NCBI RefSeq assembly: GCF_003048775.2
Contig: NZ_CP049272.1
Coordinates: 496,001 to 560,000 of the forward strand
Reading direction: 5' to 3'
DNA: 64,000 nucleotides
Source: Campylobacter concisus
GTDB taxonomy: Bacteria > Campylobacterota > Campylobacteria > Campylobacterales > Campylobacteraceae
Positions within the stretch are counted from its first letter, which is position 1. Each line of letters starts with the position of its first letter. Below, one piece after another: positions 9,329 through 18,163 of the stretch. The position numbers and the translations under genes are program-made. Below the pieces are notes generated by a model. It was given only the letters and a program-made list of their open reading frames with translations. It did not search any database and was not told the DNA's origin.

Positions 9329-10716
9329 TGGCTGGCTTAATAATGTTTATAGCTGCGCTTTTGATGCTAGGCATTGGCTTTCCGGTAGCCTTTACCTTTG
9401 GTGCGGTTTCGATGATATTTGGCATGATTGGTAGTATTGTTGAGAGCATTGGAGACGGAGATGGGCTACTTGGAAGCATCGAAGTTTTCAAAGATATGTT
9501 TAACTTCATGCCTTATAGAATTTTCTCTATCATGGAGAGTAGAATTTTTATAGCAGTTCCACTTTTTGTATTTATGGGCGTCGTGCTTCAAAAGTCAAAA
9601 CTAGCTGAGAGGCTACTTGAGAGCATGGGTATGCTTTTTGGAGAAATTCGCGGAGGTATTGCTATTAGCACTATCTTGGTTGGAGCACTTCTTGCAGCTT
9701 CAACCGGCGTTGTTGGTGCAAGTGTCGTTGCAATGGGCGTTATAAGCTTGCCTGTTATGTTAAAGTATAAATACGACCAAGCGCTAGGTTGTGGTACTAT
9801 ATGTGCTGCTGGTACGCTCGGACAGATTATTCCACCTTCTATCGTGTTGATTATTTTGGGTGATATATTTTCAGTGCCAGTTGGTGAGCTTTTTCATCAA
9901 GCCATCATCCCAGGACTCACACTAGTAGCAGTTTATATCATTTATATTTTGATTGTTGCTTATTTGAAACCAGATACTGCACCGGTAGTAAAAGATGAGA
10001 GCGGTGTTAGTAAATTTAAGCAGATTATGAGAGCATTAATCGCTATCTTTCCGCCGCTTTTACTAGTTATTTGTGTATTGGGCTCTATATTTGCAGGTAT
10101 CGCTACACCAACTGAAAGTTCAGCTTTTGGTTGCGTTGGAGCCATTATTTTAGCTATTTTTTATAGGACATTTTCATTGTCTATGATAAAAGAGGCATTG
10201 GCAGAAAGCGTAAAAACTACAGCACTTGTCTTTGCCATACTTGTTGGTGCAACAGCCTTTTCTATGGTATTTAGTTACACTGGTGGTGATGAGATTGTTG
10301 AAAAATTTATGACAAATTTACCAGGCGAGAAGTGGGGCTTTATCATTTTTAGTATGGTTGTCATCTTTGTGCTTGGCTTTTTTATCGACTTTGTTGAAAT
10401 TTCATATATTGTGCTTCCTATCTTGGTGCCAATAGCCGCAAAGCTTGGTATAAATCCAATTTATCTAGCAATCTTAGTTGCGATGAATTTGCAAACTTCA
10501 TTCCTAACGCCGCCATTTGGTTTTAGCTTATTTTTCCTAAGGTCAGTCGCACCAGCTGAGATAAAAACGACTGCTATTTATAAAGGCGTTGTGCCTTATA
10601 TTTTTATTCAGCTTGCTGTACTTGTATTTTTCTGCATCTTTCTAATGGAATTAAAGCCAATGCTTGATGCGAGCCACGGCGGATTATTAAACTTCTTGCT
10701 CTCACTTTTTAAATGA
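9328..10716 (+). CDS. dctM: TRAP transporter large permease subunit (DctM type)
   Basis: 462 residues, about 12 membrane helices. Typical DctM segments are present: PLFVFMGVVLQKS, GRA-like GEIRGGIAIST, GTLGQIIPPSIVLIILGD, and a C-terminal NLQTSFLTPPFGFSLFFLR. It is the sodium-coupled translocation subunit that works with DctQ and a DctP receptor. The layout resembles the mannitol/chloroaromatic type of TRAP annotation, which does not define a substrate. Two hairpins follow the stop. Its role beside three SNF symporters is unclear; coordinated uptake of carboxylates and amino acids is only an inference. Confidence 0.9.
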   Translation: MAGLIMFIAALLMLGIGFPVAFTFGAVSMIFGMIGSIVESIGDGDGLLGSIEVFKDMFNFMPYRIFSIMESRIFIAVPLFVFMGVVLQKSKLAERLLESMGMLFGEIRGGIAISTILVGALLAASTGVVGASVVAMGVISLPVMLKYKYDQALGCGTICAAGTLGQIIPPSIVLIILGDIFSVPVGELFHQAIIPGLTLVAVYIIYILIVAYLKPDTAPVVKDESGVSKFKQIMRALIAIFPPLLLVICVLGSIFAGIATPTESSAFGCVGAIILAIFYRTFSLSMIKEALAESVKTTALVFAILVGATAFSMVFSYTGGDEIVEKFMTNLPGEKWGFIIFSMVVIFVLGFFIDFVEISYIVLPILVPIAAKLGINPIYLAILVAMNLQTSFLTPPFGFSLFFLRSVAPAEIKTTAIYKGVVPYIFIQLAVLVFFCIFLMELKPMLDASHGGLLNFLLSLFK

Positions 10717-10754
10717 TATAAAAGTTTTTGGTTGTAAAATACCAAAAAACAAGT

Positions 10755-10794
10755 AAAATGGCTAATTTGAGTTTCTAACCAATTTAGCCATTTT
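10755..10794 (+). terminator. Terminator after dctM
   Basis: AAAATGGCTAA pairs perfectly with TTAGCCATTTT (11 bp, with further inner pairing) and is followed by CTATG. A smaller hairpin, TTTTTGGT/ACCAAAAA, precedes it at 10725-10748. The position immediately before pycB argues that pycB is transcribed separately, and that its coding start lies downstream of this hairpin. Confidence 0.65.
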
Positions 10795-10838
10795 CTATGA
10801 ATTCTTTAAATAAATTTATAAAATTAATGAGGTGGGTG

Positions 10839-12641
10839 ATGGCGAAGAAATTTATCGATGTTATGGATACGACCTTTAGAGATGGCTTTCAGTCAGTTTA
10901 TGGCGCTAGAGTGCTTATGAACGATTTTTTGCCTGCGCTTGAAGTGGCCAAAGAGGCTGGTATAGAGCATTTTGAATTTGGCGGAGGAGCGAGATTTCAA
11001 AGCCTTTATTTTTACCTAAATGAAGACGCTTTTGCGATGATGGATAAATTTAGAAGCATCGTAGGACCAAAAGCAAACCTTCAAACCCTAAGTAGGGGCG
11101 TAAATACCGTCACACTTGACACTGGTAGCCGCGAGCTGATCGACCTTCACGCAAAACTTTTCAAAAAACACGGAACTACTACTATTAGAAATTTTGACGC
11201 ACTAAATGATGTTGAAAATTTAAAATATTCAGGCGAAAGGATCGCTCATCACGGACTAAAACACGAAGTCGTTGTTACTATGATGGATCTACCTAGTGGC
11301 TGTGTGGGAGCACATGATGTTAAATTTTATGAGAAAATTTTAAGAGAAATTTTAGACGCAAATATCCCTTATCACAGCGTTTGCTTTAAAGATGCAAGTG
11401 GCACAAGTAGCCCACAAAAGGTCTATGAGACCATAAAAATGGCTAGAAAATTATTGCCAGAAAAAACTCACATCAGACTTCACACTCATGAAACCGCAGG
11501 CGTAAGTGTGGCTTGCTATCTTGCAGCGCTTGAAGCTGGCGTTGATGGTATAGATCTAGCCGCAAGCCCAGTAAGTGGCGGTACAAGCCAGCCAGATATC
11601 TTAACTATGCTTCACGCAGTAAAAGGCAAAAACTATGATCTTGGCGGACTTGACGTGGAGAAAATTTTAAAATATGAAAGCGTTTTGAATGATTGCTTAA
11701 AAGAGTATTTCTTGCCGCCTGAAGCTGTGCAAGTAAGCCCACTCATACCATTTTCACCGATGCCTGGTGGCGCGCTCACTGCAAATACCCAGATGATGAG
11801 AGATAACAACATCTTAGATAAATTCCCAGAGGTCATCCTTGCTATGCGCGAAGTGGTGCAAAAGGGCGGATACGGCACTTCAGTGACTCCGGTTAGTCAG
11901 TTTTACTTCCAACAAGCATTTAATAATGTGATGTTTGGCAAGTGGAAAAAGATCGCCGAGGGATACGGCAAAATGGTGCTTGGCTACTTTGGCAAGACCC
12001 CAGTTACGCCTGATAAAGAGATCATTAAGCTTGCTAGCGAGCAACTAGGACTAAAACCAACTACAAAACACGCAGTTGATATAGCTGATAAAGACGAGAG
12101 TAAGTCGCTTGCTCATGTAAAAGAAATTCTAAAGCAAAACAATATAAAAACTACCGAAGAAAATATATTTATAGCAGCAGCTTGTAAAGAAAAGGGTATC
12201 GCATTTTTAAAAGGTGAAGCTAAAGTAAATGTAAGAAAAGTAGATCCAAACGCTAAGGCAAATGAATGCAGACAAACTCAAAGTGGCAGATATAGTGTCG
12301 TCGTAAATGGTAGCCGCTACAATGTCGAAGTAAGCGAGGGCTTTAACGATAGCATCCAAGTAAAATCAATCACCGAAGTTGAAGGCAAGAGCGTAAAAAA
12401 TGCCAAAAGTGCAGCAGCAGGTGCAACTGAAAATGATATCGTTGCTAGCTTGCCGGGTGCTGTGCATAAAATTTTAGTTAGCCCTGGCGATCAAGTCAAA
12501 AAAGGGCAAGCTGTAGTCGTGCTTGAAGCAATGAAGATGGAGATAGAGGTCAAAGCCCCAAAAGATGGTGTGATAGGCTCTATCGAGGTTAACAAAGGTC
12601 AAAGCGTCGCGAACAATCAAGTAGTGGCTAAATTTAAATAA
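10839..12641 (+). CDS. pycB: Pyruvate/oxaloacetate carboxyltransferase with biotinyl domain (PycB)
   Basis: 600 residues from the ATG at 10839, which has GAGGTGG just upstream. Earlier in-frame starts at 10797 and 10827 would place coding sequence against the terminator hairpin. The N-terminal carboxyltransferase domain begins MAKKFIDVMDTTFRDGFQS. A PYC_OADA-type domain fills residues ~300-460, and the biotin carrier domain at the C-terminus has the AMKM motif with the biotinylated lysine at residue 566. It transfers CO2 from biotin to pyruvate, making oxaloacetate. The partner biotin carboxylase subunit (PycA) is not in the window. pckA follows, as in C. jejuni. Confidence 0.92.
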   Translation: MAKKFIDVMDTTFRDGFQSVYGARVLMNDFLPALEVAKEAGIEHFEFGGGARFQSLYFYLNEDAFAMMDKFRSIVGPKANLQTLSRGVNTVTLDTGSRELIDLHAKLFKKHGTTTIRNFDALNDVENLKYSGERIAHHGLKHEVVVTMMDLPSGCVGAHDVKFYEKILREILDANIPYHSVCFKDASGTSSPQKVYETIKMARKLLPEKTHIRLHTHETAGVSVACYLAALEAGVDGIDLAASPVSGGTSQPDILTMLHAVKGKNYDLGGLDVEKILKYESVLNDCLKEYFLPPEAVQVSPLIPFSPMPGGALTANTQMMRDNNILDKFPEVILAMREVVQKGGYGTSVTPVSQFYFQQAFNNVMFGKWKKIAEGYGKMVLGYFGKTPVTPDKEIIKLASEQLGLKPTTKHAVDIADKDESKSLAHVKEILKQNNIKTTEENIFIAAACKEKGIAFLKGEAKVNVRKVDPNAKANECRQTQSGRYSVVVNGSRYNVEVSEGFNDSIQVKSITEVEGKSVKNAKSAAAGATENDIVASLPGAVHKILVSPGDQVKKGQAVVVLEAMKMEIEVKAPKDGVIGSIEVNKGQSVANNQVVAKFK

Positions 12642-12744
12642 ATTTGCCACTTTTAAAAAGATAGTGTTAAGCGAAATTTGATTAACATTTTGATGACTTT
12701 TAGGTCAGAATCTATAAAAAATGAAAATTTTAAAAGGAAATAAC

Positions 12745-14322
12745 ATGATAAATAAACTAGACGAGCTAGGTCTAAAAGAGATCAAAAAGATAAATCACAA
12801 TCTAAGCTATGATGAGCTTTTTGAGCTTGAAAAGGCAAACAACGAGGGCAGAGTCTCAAGCAACGGCACATTTATGGTTGATACTGGAATTTTTACTGGA
12901 AGAAGCCCAAAAGATAAGTACTTTGTAAAACAAGATCCAAGTAAGAAGTATATCGCTTGGGGTAAGATAAATCAGCCTATCACAAAAGAGCTTTTTGACA
13001 AGCTTCTTAAAAAAGCAAAAGAGCAGCTAAGCGGCAAGGAAATTTTTATCCAAGACGCATTTTGTGGAGCTAGCAAAAAGAGCCAAAAATCAGTCCGTTT
13101 TGTCACTGAAGTAGCATGGCAAGCACATTTTGTAAAAAATATGTTCATCCGCCCAAGTGAGGCAGAGCTAGCTAAATTTGAGCCTGATTTTGTAGTATAT
13201 AACGCTTGTAAGACAAAGAATGAGGACTATAAGGCTGATGGGCTACATTCAGATGTCTTTGTTATATTTAACGTTGAGGAAAATGTCGCAGTGATCGGCG
13301 GCACATGGTACGGCGGCGAGATGAAAAAGGGCATTTTTTCTATGATGAACTACTGGTTGCCACTTGAAGGTAAACTAAGTATGCACTGCTCTGCAAACGT
13401 AGGCGAGAAGGGCGATACGGCGCTATTTTTTGGTCTATCTGGCACTGGTAAAACGACACTTTCAACTGATCCAAAACGCAAGTTAATAGGTGATGATGAG
13501 CACGGCTGGGACGATGATGGCGTATTTAACTTCGAGGGTGGTTGCTACGCAAAATGTATAAACCTTGATCCAAGCAGTGAGCCAGAAATTTATGCAGCGA
13601 TCAGGCGTAATGCGCTACTTGAAAATGTCGTGGCTGACGAAAATGGCGTGGTTGATTACAAAGACGGCTCAAAGACTGAAAACACACGCGTGAGCTATCC
13701 TATCTATCACATCGACAACTACGAACCAAGCTCAAGCGCTGGCCATCCAAAAAATATCATCTTTTTAAGCGCTGACGCTTTTGGCGTGCTTCCTCCAGTT
13801 GCAAAACTTACAAAAGAGCAGGCGATGTATTATTTCTTAAGTGGCTACACAGCAAAAGTTGCTGGTACAGAGCGCGGTATAACTGAGCCAGTCGCTACTT
13901 TTAGTGCTTGCTTTGGCGAGCCATTTATGCCACTTCATCCAACCGTCTATGCAAAACTACTTGGCGAGAAGATTGATAAGCATGGCGTTAATGTTTATCT
14001 TGTAAATACAGGCTGGAGCGGCGGTGCTTACGGCGTTGGTAAACGTATGAGCATAAAAGCAACTCGTGCTTGCATAAATGCGATCCTTGATGGCAGCATC
14101 ACAAAATGCGAATTTGAAAATTTTGATAAATTTAACTTTGCTATACCAAAAGAGCTTGATGGTGTCGAGACAAAACTGCTAAATCCTATAAACACATGGG
14201 CAGATTCAGCTCAGTATAACGCTTCACGTGATAAGCTCGCTAAAATGTTTGTTGAAAATTTCAAGCGCTATGAAGATGTAAAAGAGGGCGTTGAATACGC
14301 TAAAGCTGGTCCAAAAGCTTAA
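12745..14322 (+). CDS. pckA: Phosphoenolpyruvate carboxykinase (ATP)
   Basis: 525 residues starting at the ATG at 12745, six bases after AAAAGGAA. An in-frame ATG at 12721 lacks such a site. The enzyme interconverts oxaloacetate plus ATP with PEP, CO2 and ADP, the entry to gluconeogenesis. Visible motifs are the kinase loop [11 protein letters not shown] (from about residue 230), GDDEHGWDD, the substrate loop TGRSPKDKY near residue 45 and a C-terminal NTGWSGG. Pairing with pycB gives a pyruvate-to-PEP route, consistent with Campylobacter's lack of glycolytic entry. A strong terminator follows. Confidence 0.96.
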   Translation: MINKLDELGLKEIKKINHNLSYDELFELEKANNEGRVSSNGTFMVDTGIFTGRSPKDKYFVKQDPSKKYIAWGKINQPITKELFDKLLKKAKEQLSGKEIFIQDAFCGASKKSQKSVRFVTEVAWQAHFVKNMFIRPSEAELAKFEPDFVVYNACKTKNEDYKADGLHSDVFVIFNVEENVAVIGGTWYGGEMKKGIFSMMNYWLPLEGKLSMHCSANVGEKGDTALFFGLSGTGKTTLSTDPKRKLIGDDEHGWDDDGVFNFEGGCYAKCINLDPSSEPEIYAAIRRNALLENVVADENGVVDYKDGSKTENTRVSYPIYHIDNYEPSSSAGHPKNIIFLSADAFGVLPPVAKLTKEQAMYYFLSGYTAKVAGTERGITEPVATFSACFGEPFMPLHPTVYAKLLGEKIDKHGVNVYLVNTGWSGGAYGVGKRMSIKATRACINAILDGSITKCEFENFDKFNFAIPKELDGVETKLLNPINTWADSAQYNASRDKLAKMFVENFKRYEDVKEGVEYAKAGPKA

Positions 14323-14330
14323 TTTATATA

Positions 14331-14357
14331 TAGCCTTGCAAAGAGTTTGCAAGGCTA
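14331..14357 (+). terminator. Rho-independent terminator of pckA
   Basis: TAGCCTTGCAA and TTGCAAGGCTA form a perfect 11-bp stem around AGAGT, followed by GTCTTTTAG, nine bases after the pckA stop. Confidence 0.8.
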
Positions 14358-14637
14358 GTCTTTTAGTTGATATTTTTGATATGACTAAATTTAAAGTATC
14401 TATTTTCTAAATTCCAATCTCAAGTGTTACATTTGTAAATTTATTCTAGTAAAATAAAATATTAGGTATTGCCAAATATATGAGTTACTAATAAAATTTT
14501 CCTATTACAATTAGCCTCTAGTTTTTCTTTTTGTGCTTGAACCAGTTATCAAATATTGTTTATTGTGTTGTTTTCTAAAAATTTTTATAGATTTGAGAGG
14601 AGGAGATTTATCGCATTAAATTTAGAATAAAAAAATA
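14358..14637. other. Intergenic AT-rich region, no gene seen
   Basis: About 280 bases between the pckA terminator and the dctA terminator. Both strands are interrupted by stops. No tRNA, strong hairpin or repeat is visible. One purine-rich GAGGAGGAG run near 14594 resembles a ribosome site but is followed by no open frame. Confidence 0.6.
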
Positions 14638-14659
14638 ATAAGGGCAAAGTTGCCCTTAT
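14638..14659 (-). terminator. Rho-independent terminator of dctA
   Basis: Read on the minus strand, ATAAGGGCAA pairs with TTGCCCTTAT (10 bp) and is followed by TATTTTTTTATTC. It lies 16 bases beyond the dctA stop. Confidence 0.8.
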
Positions 14660-14674
14660 GGTTATAAAGTTATA

Positions 14675-16030
14675 TTATGAGTGGAAGTGAAATTCCTCTG
14701 GATGATCTAGTGCGTATCTAAATTTATCCATATCGACTTTTTTATCCCAGATAGAAACTATCATGCAACCAACGGCATTGCCGCAGAGATTACCAACTGC
14801 ACGCATCTCTGACATAAATTTATCAACGCCAAGTAGCACAGCCACGGTGACGACTGGTATGCCAGTGCTCGGAAGTGCGCTTAGTGTTCCAGCAAGGACG
14901 ACAAAGCCTGATCCTGTCACGCCAACAGCGCCTTTGCTCGTGATCATTAGTACGATTAGTATACTTATTAGATGCTCAAAACTTAGCGGGATATTAAATG
15001 CTTGAGCTAGGAAAATAACGCTTAGGCTTAGATAGATGTTGGTGCAGTCGAGGTTAAATGAGTAGCCAGTTGGAATGATAAGGCCAACAGCACCTCTATT
15101 TATACCAGCTGATTCTAGCTTTTGCATAAGTGGCGCAAGAGCTGTTTCGCTCGAGCTTGTCGCAAAGACTACCAATACCTCTTTTGAGATAAAGCGCATA
15201 AATTTAAAGACATTGATTTTTGCAAAATAGCAAATAACGCCAAGTACCACAAAGATAAAAAAGCAGCTTGCAAGTGCCATAACAACCAAAAGCTCCATCA
15301 TTCCAAGAAGCGTTCCGATACCAAATTTGCCGATCAGATAAGCCATAGCCGAAAATGCAGCCACTGGGCTAAAGAGCATAAGCCAACTAAGAAGTTTCAA
15401 GACATAGTGCTGGATAAATTCAAGTGGCTTTAGACAAGCTTGTTTTTTATCATGAGCTAGCAGCGAAAGCACGACGGCAACGATAATAGCCATGAAAAGT
15501 ACTTGAAGTGTGTTTGATTTTATAAATGGATCAAGTATATGCACGTAAGGGAAAATGTCATCTACCGGTACAGCACCTCTTAAGAGATGAAGTGTATGTG
15601 CTACAAATCCGCTATTTGCGTCCATATTTGCAGCTTGAGATGTAAATTTAGCTACACTTGAAGCATCAAGCTGAGTATAGTCAAGATTCATGCCATGTCC
15701 TGGGCGAAGTGTCTCGCCAAAGATGATACCAACAGCAAGCGCAAGTGTGCTAACTATCTCAAAATAGATAAATGCCTTTAATCCAATAGATCCAAGATCT
15801 TTTAAGCTTTCAAGCCCAACGATACCTGAAACGATCGTTAAAAAGATAATAGGGCCAATTAAAATTTTAAGTGCTTTTATAAAATAGTCGATTCCTGGTT
15901 TGCTGGCTATACCAAGCTCAGGTGCGACCATGCCAACGATAACGCCACCAACAATACCGATCACAACCCAAAAGGCAAGATTGGTAAATAATCTTACAGC
16001 AAGATTTCCTTGCTTTTTAGTATTATTCAT
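14675..16030 (-). CDS. dctA: Dicarboxylate:cation symporter, DAACS family (DctA)
   Basis: 451 residues, eight membrane helices plus two re-entrant hairpins. It carries the family's serine-rich loop (FATSSSETALAPLMQKLE), the GYSFNLD motif and the SKGAVGVTGSGFVVLAGTL segment. It imports C4-dicarboxylates or acidic amino acids with protons or sodium. The usual NLDGT binding motif reads NLDCT here, a Gly-to-Cys change at a conserved place. The start at 16030 has AAAGGGG eight bases upstream. It is convergent with pckA; uptake of succinate, fumarate, malate or aspartate would feed the same C4 pool. Confidence 0.9.
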   Translation of the reverse strand: MNNTKKQGNLAVRLFTNLAFWVVIGIVGGVIVGMVAPELGIASKPGIDYFIKALKILIGPIIFLTIVSGIVGLESLKDLGSIGLKAFIYFEIVSTLALAVGIIFGETLRPGHGMNLDYTQLDASSVAKFTSQAANMDANSGFVAHTLHLLRGAVPVDDIFPYVHILDPFIKSNTLQVLFMAIIVAVVLSLLAHDKKQACLKPLEFIQHYVLKLLSWLMLFSPVAAFSAMAYLIGKFGIGTLLGMMELLVVMALASCFFIFVVLGVICYFAKINVFKFMRFISKEVLVVFATSSSETALAPLMQKLESAGINRGAVGLIIPTGYSFNLDCTNIYLSLSVIFLAQAFNIPLSFEHLISILIVLMITSKGAVGVTGSGFVVLAGTLSALPSTGIPVVTVAVLLGVDKFMSEMRAVGNLCGNAVGCMIVSIWDKKVDMDKFRYALDHPEEFHFHS

Positions 16031-16041
16031 AAATTTCCCCT

Positions 16042-16536
16042 TTATAGGCTTTCTCTGATCTTAGCAGAGATGATCTTATCGCCTTGTCTTATAGCGTCAA
16101 GCACCTTTAGGCTCTCTTCATCAACGCATTTTCCAAAGACTGTATGCACGCCATCAAGATGAGGTTGCTTGCTATGACAGATGAAAAACTGCGATCCGCC
16201 AGTATCGCGTCCTGCGTGAGCCATGCTAAGGCTACCGCGCTCGTGTTTTACCTTTTGTTTATCGCATTCGCATTTTATCCTCCAGCCAGGACCGCCCGTG
16301 CCTGTGCCATTTGGGCAGCCACCTTGGATGACAAAATTTGGTATAACTCTGTGAAAATTTAGACCATTGTAAAAGTCTGATTTTATCAAATGGATAAAAT
16401 TTGCGACAGCTTGTGGAGCTTCCTCGGCAAAAAGTTCAATTCTGATCTCGCCTTTGTCTGTCTCTAAAACTGCAAATTTATCTTTTTTAAGCTCATCTAA
16501 ATTTATGTCATAAACTTTTAATTCATCAAAACGCAT
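16042..16536 (-). CDS. ppiB: Peptidyl-prolyl cis-trans isomerase, cyclophilin type
   Basis: 164 residues, a single cyclophilin domain preceded by about 20 extra residues. Active-site residues are visible: FHRV (Arg), [21 protein letters not shown] and H-x-DG-x-HTVFG. No signal peptide, so cytoplasmic. It speeds proline isomerisation during protein folding. It starts eight bases after the yebC stop with AAGGAAAT as ribosome site, so the two are probably co-transcribed, and dctA starts 12 bp further on. Confidence 0.93.
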   Translation of the reverse strand: MRFDELKVYDINLDELKKDKFAVLETDKGEIRIELFAEEAPQAVANFIHLIKSDFYNGLNFHRVIPNFVIQGGCPNGTGTGGPGWRIKCECDKQKVKHERGSLSMAHAGRDTGGSQFFICHSKQPHLDGVHTVFGKCVDEESLKVLDAIRQGDKIISAKIRESL

Positions 16537-16547
16537 GTATTTCCTTT

Positions 16548-17255
16548 TTATTCGATATTTGTATAAACTGCTTGAACGTCATCATCGTCTTCTAGCTTAT
16601 CAAGAAGCCTCTCAACCTCAAGCATTTGCTCTTCGCTTAGATTCACAGTTTGATTTGGTAAGTATTGAAGTGAAGCTTTTTTAACCACTAAATTTAGCTT
16701 TTCGATACCTTCATGAAGTGTGCCAAAATTTGCATAATCGCCATAAACAAATAGCGTCTCATCGTCAGCCTCGATATCGCTTAGGCCATAATCTATCAGC
16801 TCAAGCTCGATCTCTTCGATGTCGGCACTTGGCTTTTCAAGCTCAAAAACGCTCTTTCTTGTAAACATAAAGCTAAGACTGCCACTTGGTAAAATTTCTC
16901 CACCATTTTTGCTAAATATCGCTTTAACATTGGCAACTGTTCTCGTTGGATTGTCAGTCGCACACTCAACGATGATCTGCACGCCGTGAGCTGCTTTACC
17001 ATCATAAAAAATAGTCTTAATATCGGCGCTATCTTTGCCATTTGCTCTTTTTATAGCTGCATCGATGTTATCTTTTGGCATATTTTCAGCTTTTGCCGCT
17101 GCGATAGCTGCACGAAGTTTAGGGTTCATATCTGGATCACAACCACCATCTTTTGCCGCTACTGTTATAGCTTTTGCAAGTTTTGGAAATACCTTGCTCA
17201 TCTTATCCCATCTAGCTTCTTTTGCCGCTCTTCGGTACTCAAATGCTCGTCCCAT
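16548..17255 (-). CDS. yebC: YebC/PmpR family protein
   Basis: 235 residues, full family length, beginning [16 protein letters not shown]. It contains the family regions [19 protein letters not shown] and a C-terminal [13 protein letters not shown]...[13 protein letters not shown]. YebC proteins bind DNA as regulators in some bacteria and act at ribosomes on difficult proline motifs in others; which applies here cannot be told. First gene of the yebC-ppiB-dctA direction, with the promoter likely in 17256-17330. Confidence 0.95.
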   Translation of the reverse strand: MGRAFEYRRAAKEARWDKMSKVFPKLAKAITVAAKDGGCDPDMNPKLRAAIAAAKAENMPKDNIDAAIKRANGKDSADIKTIFYDGKAAHGVQIIVECATDNPTRTVANVKAIFSKNGGEILPSGSLSFMFTRKSVFELEKPSADIEEIELELIDYGLSDIEADDETLFVYGDYANFGTLHEGIEKLNLVVKKASLQYLPNQTVNLSEEQMLEVERLLDKLEDDDDVQAVYTNIE

Positions 17256-17398
17256 AAATATCCTTAAATAAATTTTTTACGGATTATAACTAAAAAAATT
17301 TTATACTTTTTTAAAACATTTTTAGTTTGTCTATTGGGGATTATTGATTTGTAAATCGCAGGTTGATATTTGGTAAAAATTTAAGCTAGAGTTTTATA

Positions 17399-17962
17399 AT
17401 GACGCACATGATACAAAATGCTCAAAAACAAGATGCAAAAAGCTGTATAAAGCTACTAAATCTAGCAATGGAAGATATCGCCTACAAGCTAAGTGGCTAC
17501 GATGATCCTATTAAAAGTGATGAAATTTTAGAAATTTTTTTCAAAAGTGAGACAAATAGACTAAGCTATAAAAATGTCTTTGTTTATAAACATAACGACG
17601 AAATTATCGCTGCCATGTGTGCTTACTTTGGTGGCGATGTAGCAATGCTTGATAGAGAAATTTCGCAACATTTAATGGCTCTTGGTAAAGATGCTCAAGT
17701 AGAAAAAGAGTGTTTTGATGACGAGTTTTATATAGATAGTATCGCTGTTGATAAAAATTTTAGAGGCCAAGGGCTTGCAAAAGAGCTCATAAGGCATTCA
17801 TTTGTCAAGGCAAAAGAGCTAGGGCATAAAAAGGTTTCATTAATAGTAGATACAAATAAGCCAAAAGTTCGTAAATTTTACGAGAGTTTGGGCTTTAAAT
17901 TTAATGTCAAGAAAATTGTAAATTTACATGAATATGACCACATGATAAAGGAGATAATATGA
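17399..17962 (+). CDS. GNAT-family N-acetyltransferase
   Basis: 187 residues with a GNAT fold. The acetyl-CoA loop lies at about residues 125-145 (IDSIAVDKNFRGQGLAKELI; R/Q-x-x-G-x-G/A type), followed by NKPKVRKFYESLGF. The substrate is unknown. The start at 17399 lacks a clear ribosome site, and an ATG three codons later is equally possible. The TGA overlaps the next gene's ATG (ATGA), so it leads a four-gene unit with the copper chaperone, copper ATPase and TorD-like protein. A link to copper is positional only. Confidence 0.85.
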   Translation: MTHMIQNAQKQDAKSCIKLLNLAMEDIAYKLSGYDDPIKSDEILEIFFKSETNRLSYKNVFVYKHNDEIIAAMCAYFGGDVAMLDREISQHLMALGKDAQVEKECFDDEFYIDSIAVDKNFRGQGLAKELIRHSFVKAKELGHKKVSLIVDTNKPKVRKFYESLGFKFNVKKIVNLHEYDHMIKEII

Positions 17963-18162
17963 AAACATTTGAAGCAAACAATATCCACTGCCAAAATTGT
18001 GCGAACACTATAAAAAACGCACTTGAAGATGATTTTGGCAAGATAGAAGTTGATCTTAGCAAAGAGCCAAGACAAGTTAGTCTTGATATAAAAGATAGTG
18101 AAGTTGAGAAATTTAAGTCTGAAATGGCTGATTTGGGATTTGACATAATAAAAGAGCTCTGA
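17959..18162 (+). CDS. copZ: Heavy-metal-associated domain protein, probable copper chaperone
   Basis: 67 residues, one HMA ferredoxin-like fold (beta-alpha-beta-beta-alpha-beta). The metal site is HCQNC with Cys11 and Cys14, a variant of the usual GMxCxxC. It probably binds Cu(I) and hands it to the adjacent ATPase. It overlaps the acetyltransferase stop by 4 bp and is separated from copA by one base, so it is translated with it. The GAGATAAT upstream serves as ribosome site. Confidence 0.85.
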   Translation: MKTFEANNIHCQNCANTIKNALEDDFGKIEVDLSKEPRQVSLDIKDSEVEKFKSEMADLGFDIIKEL

Positions 18163-18163
18163 T

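Noticed and set aside
10797..10838. Earlier start of pycB
   Set aside because: It abuts the dctM terminator hairpin and lacks a ribosome site; MAKKF at 10839 has one.
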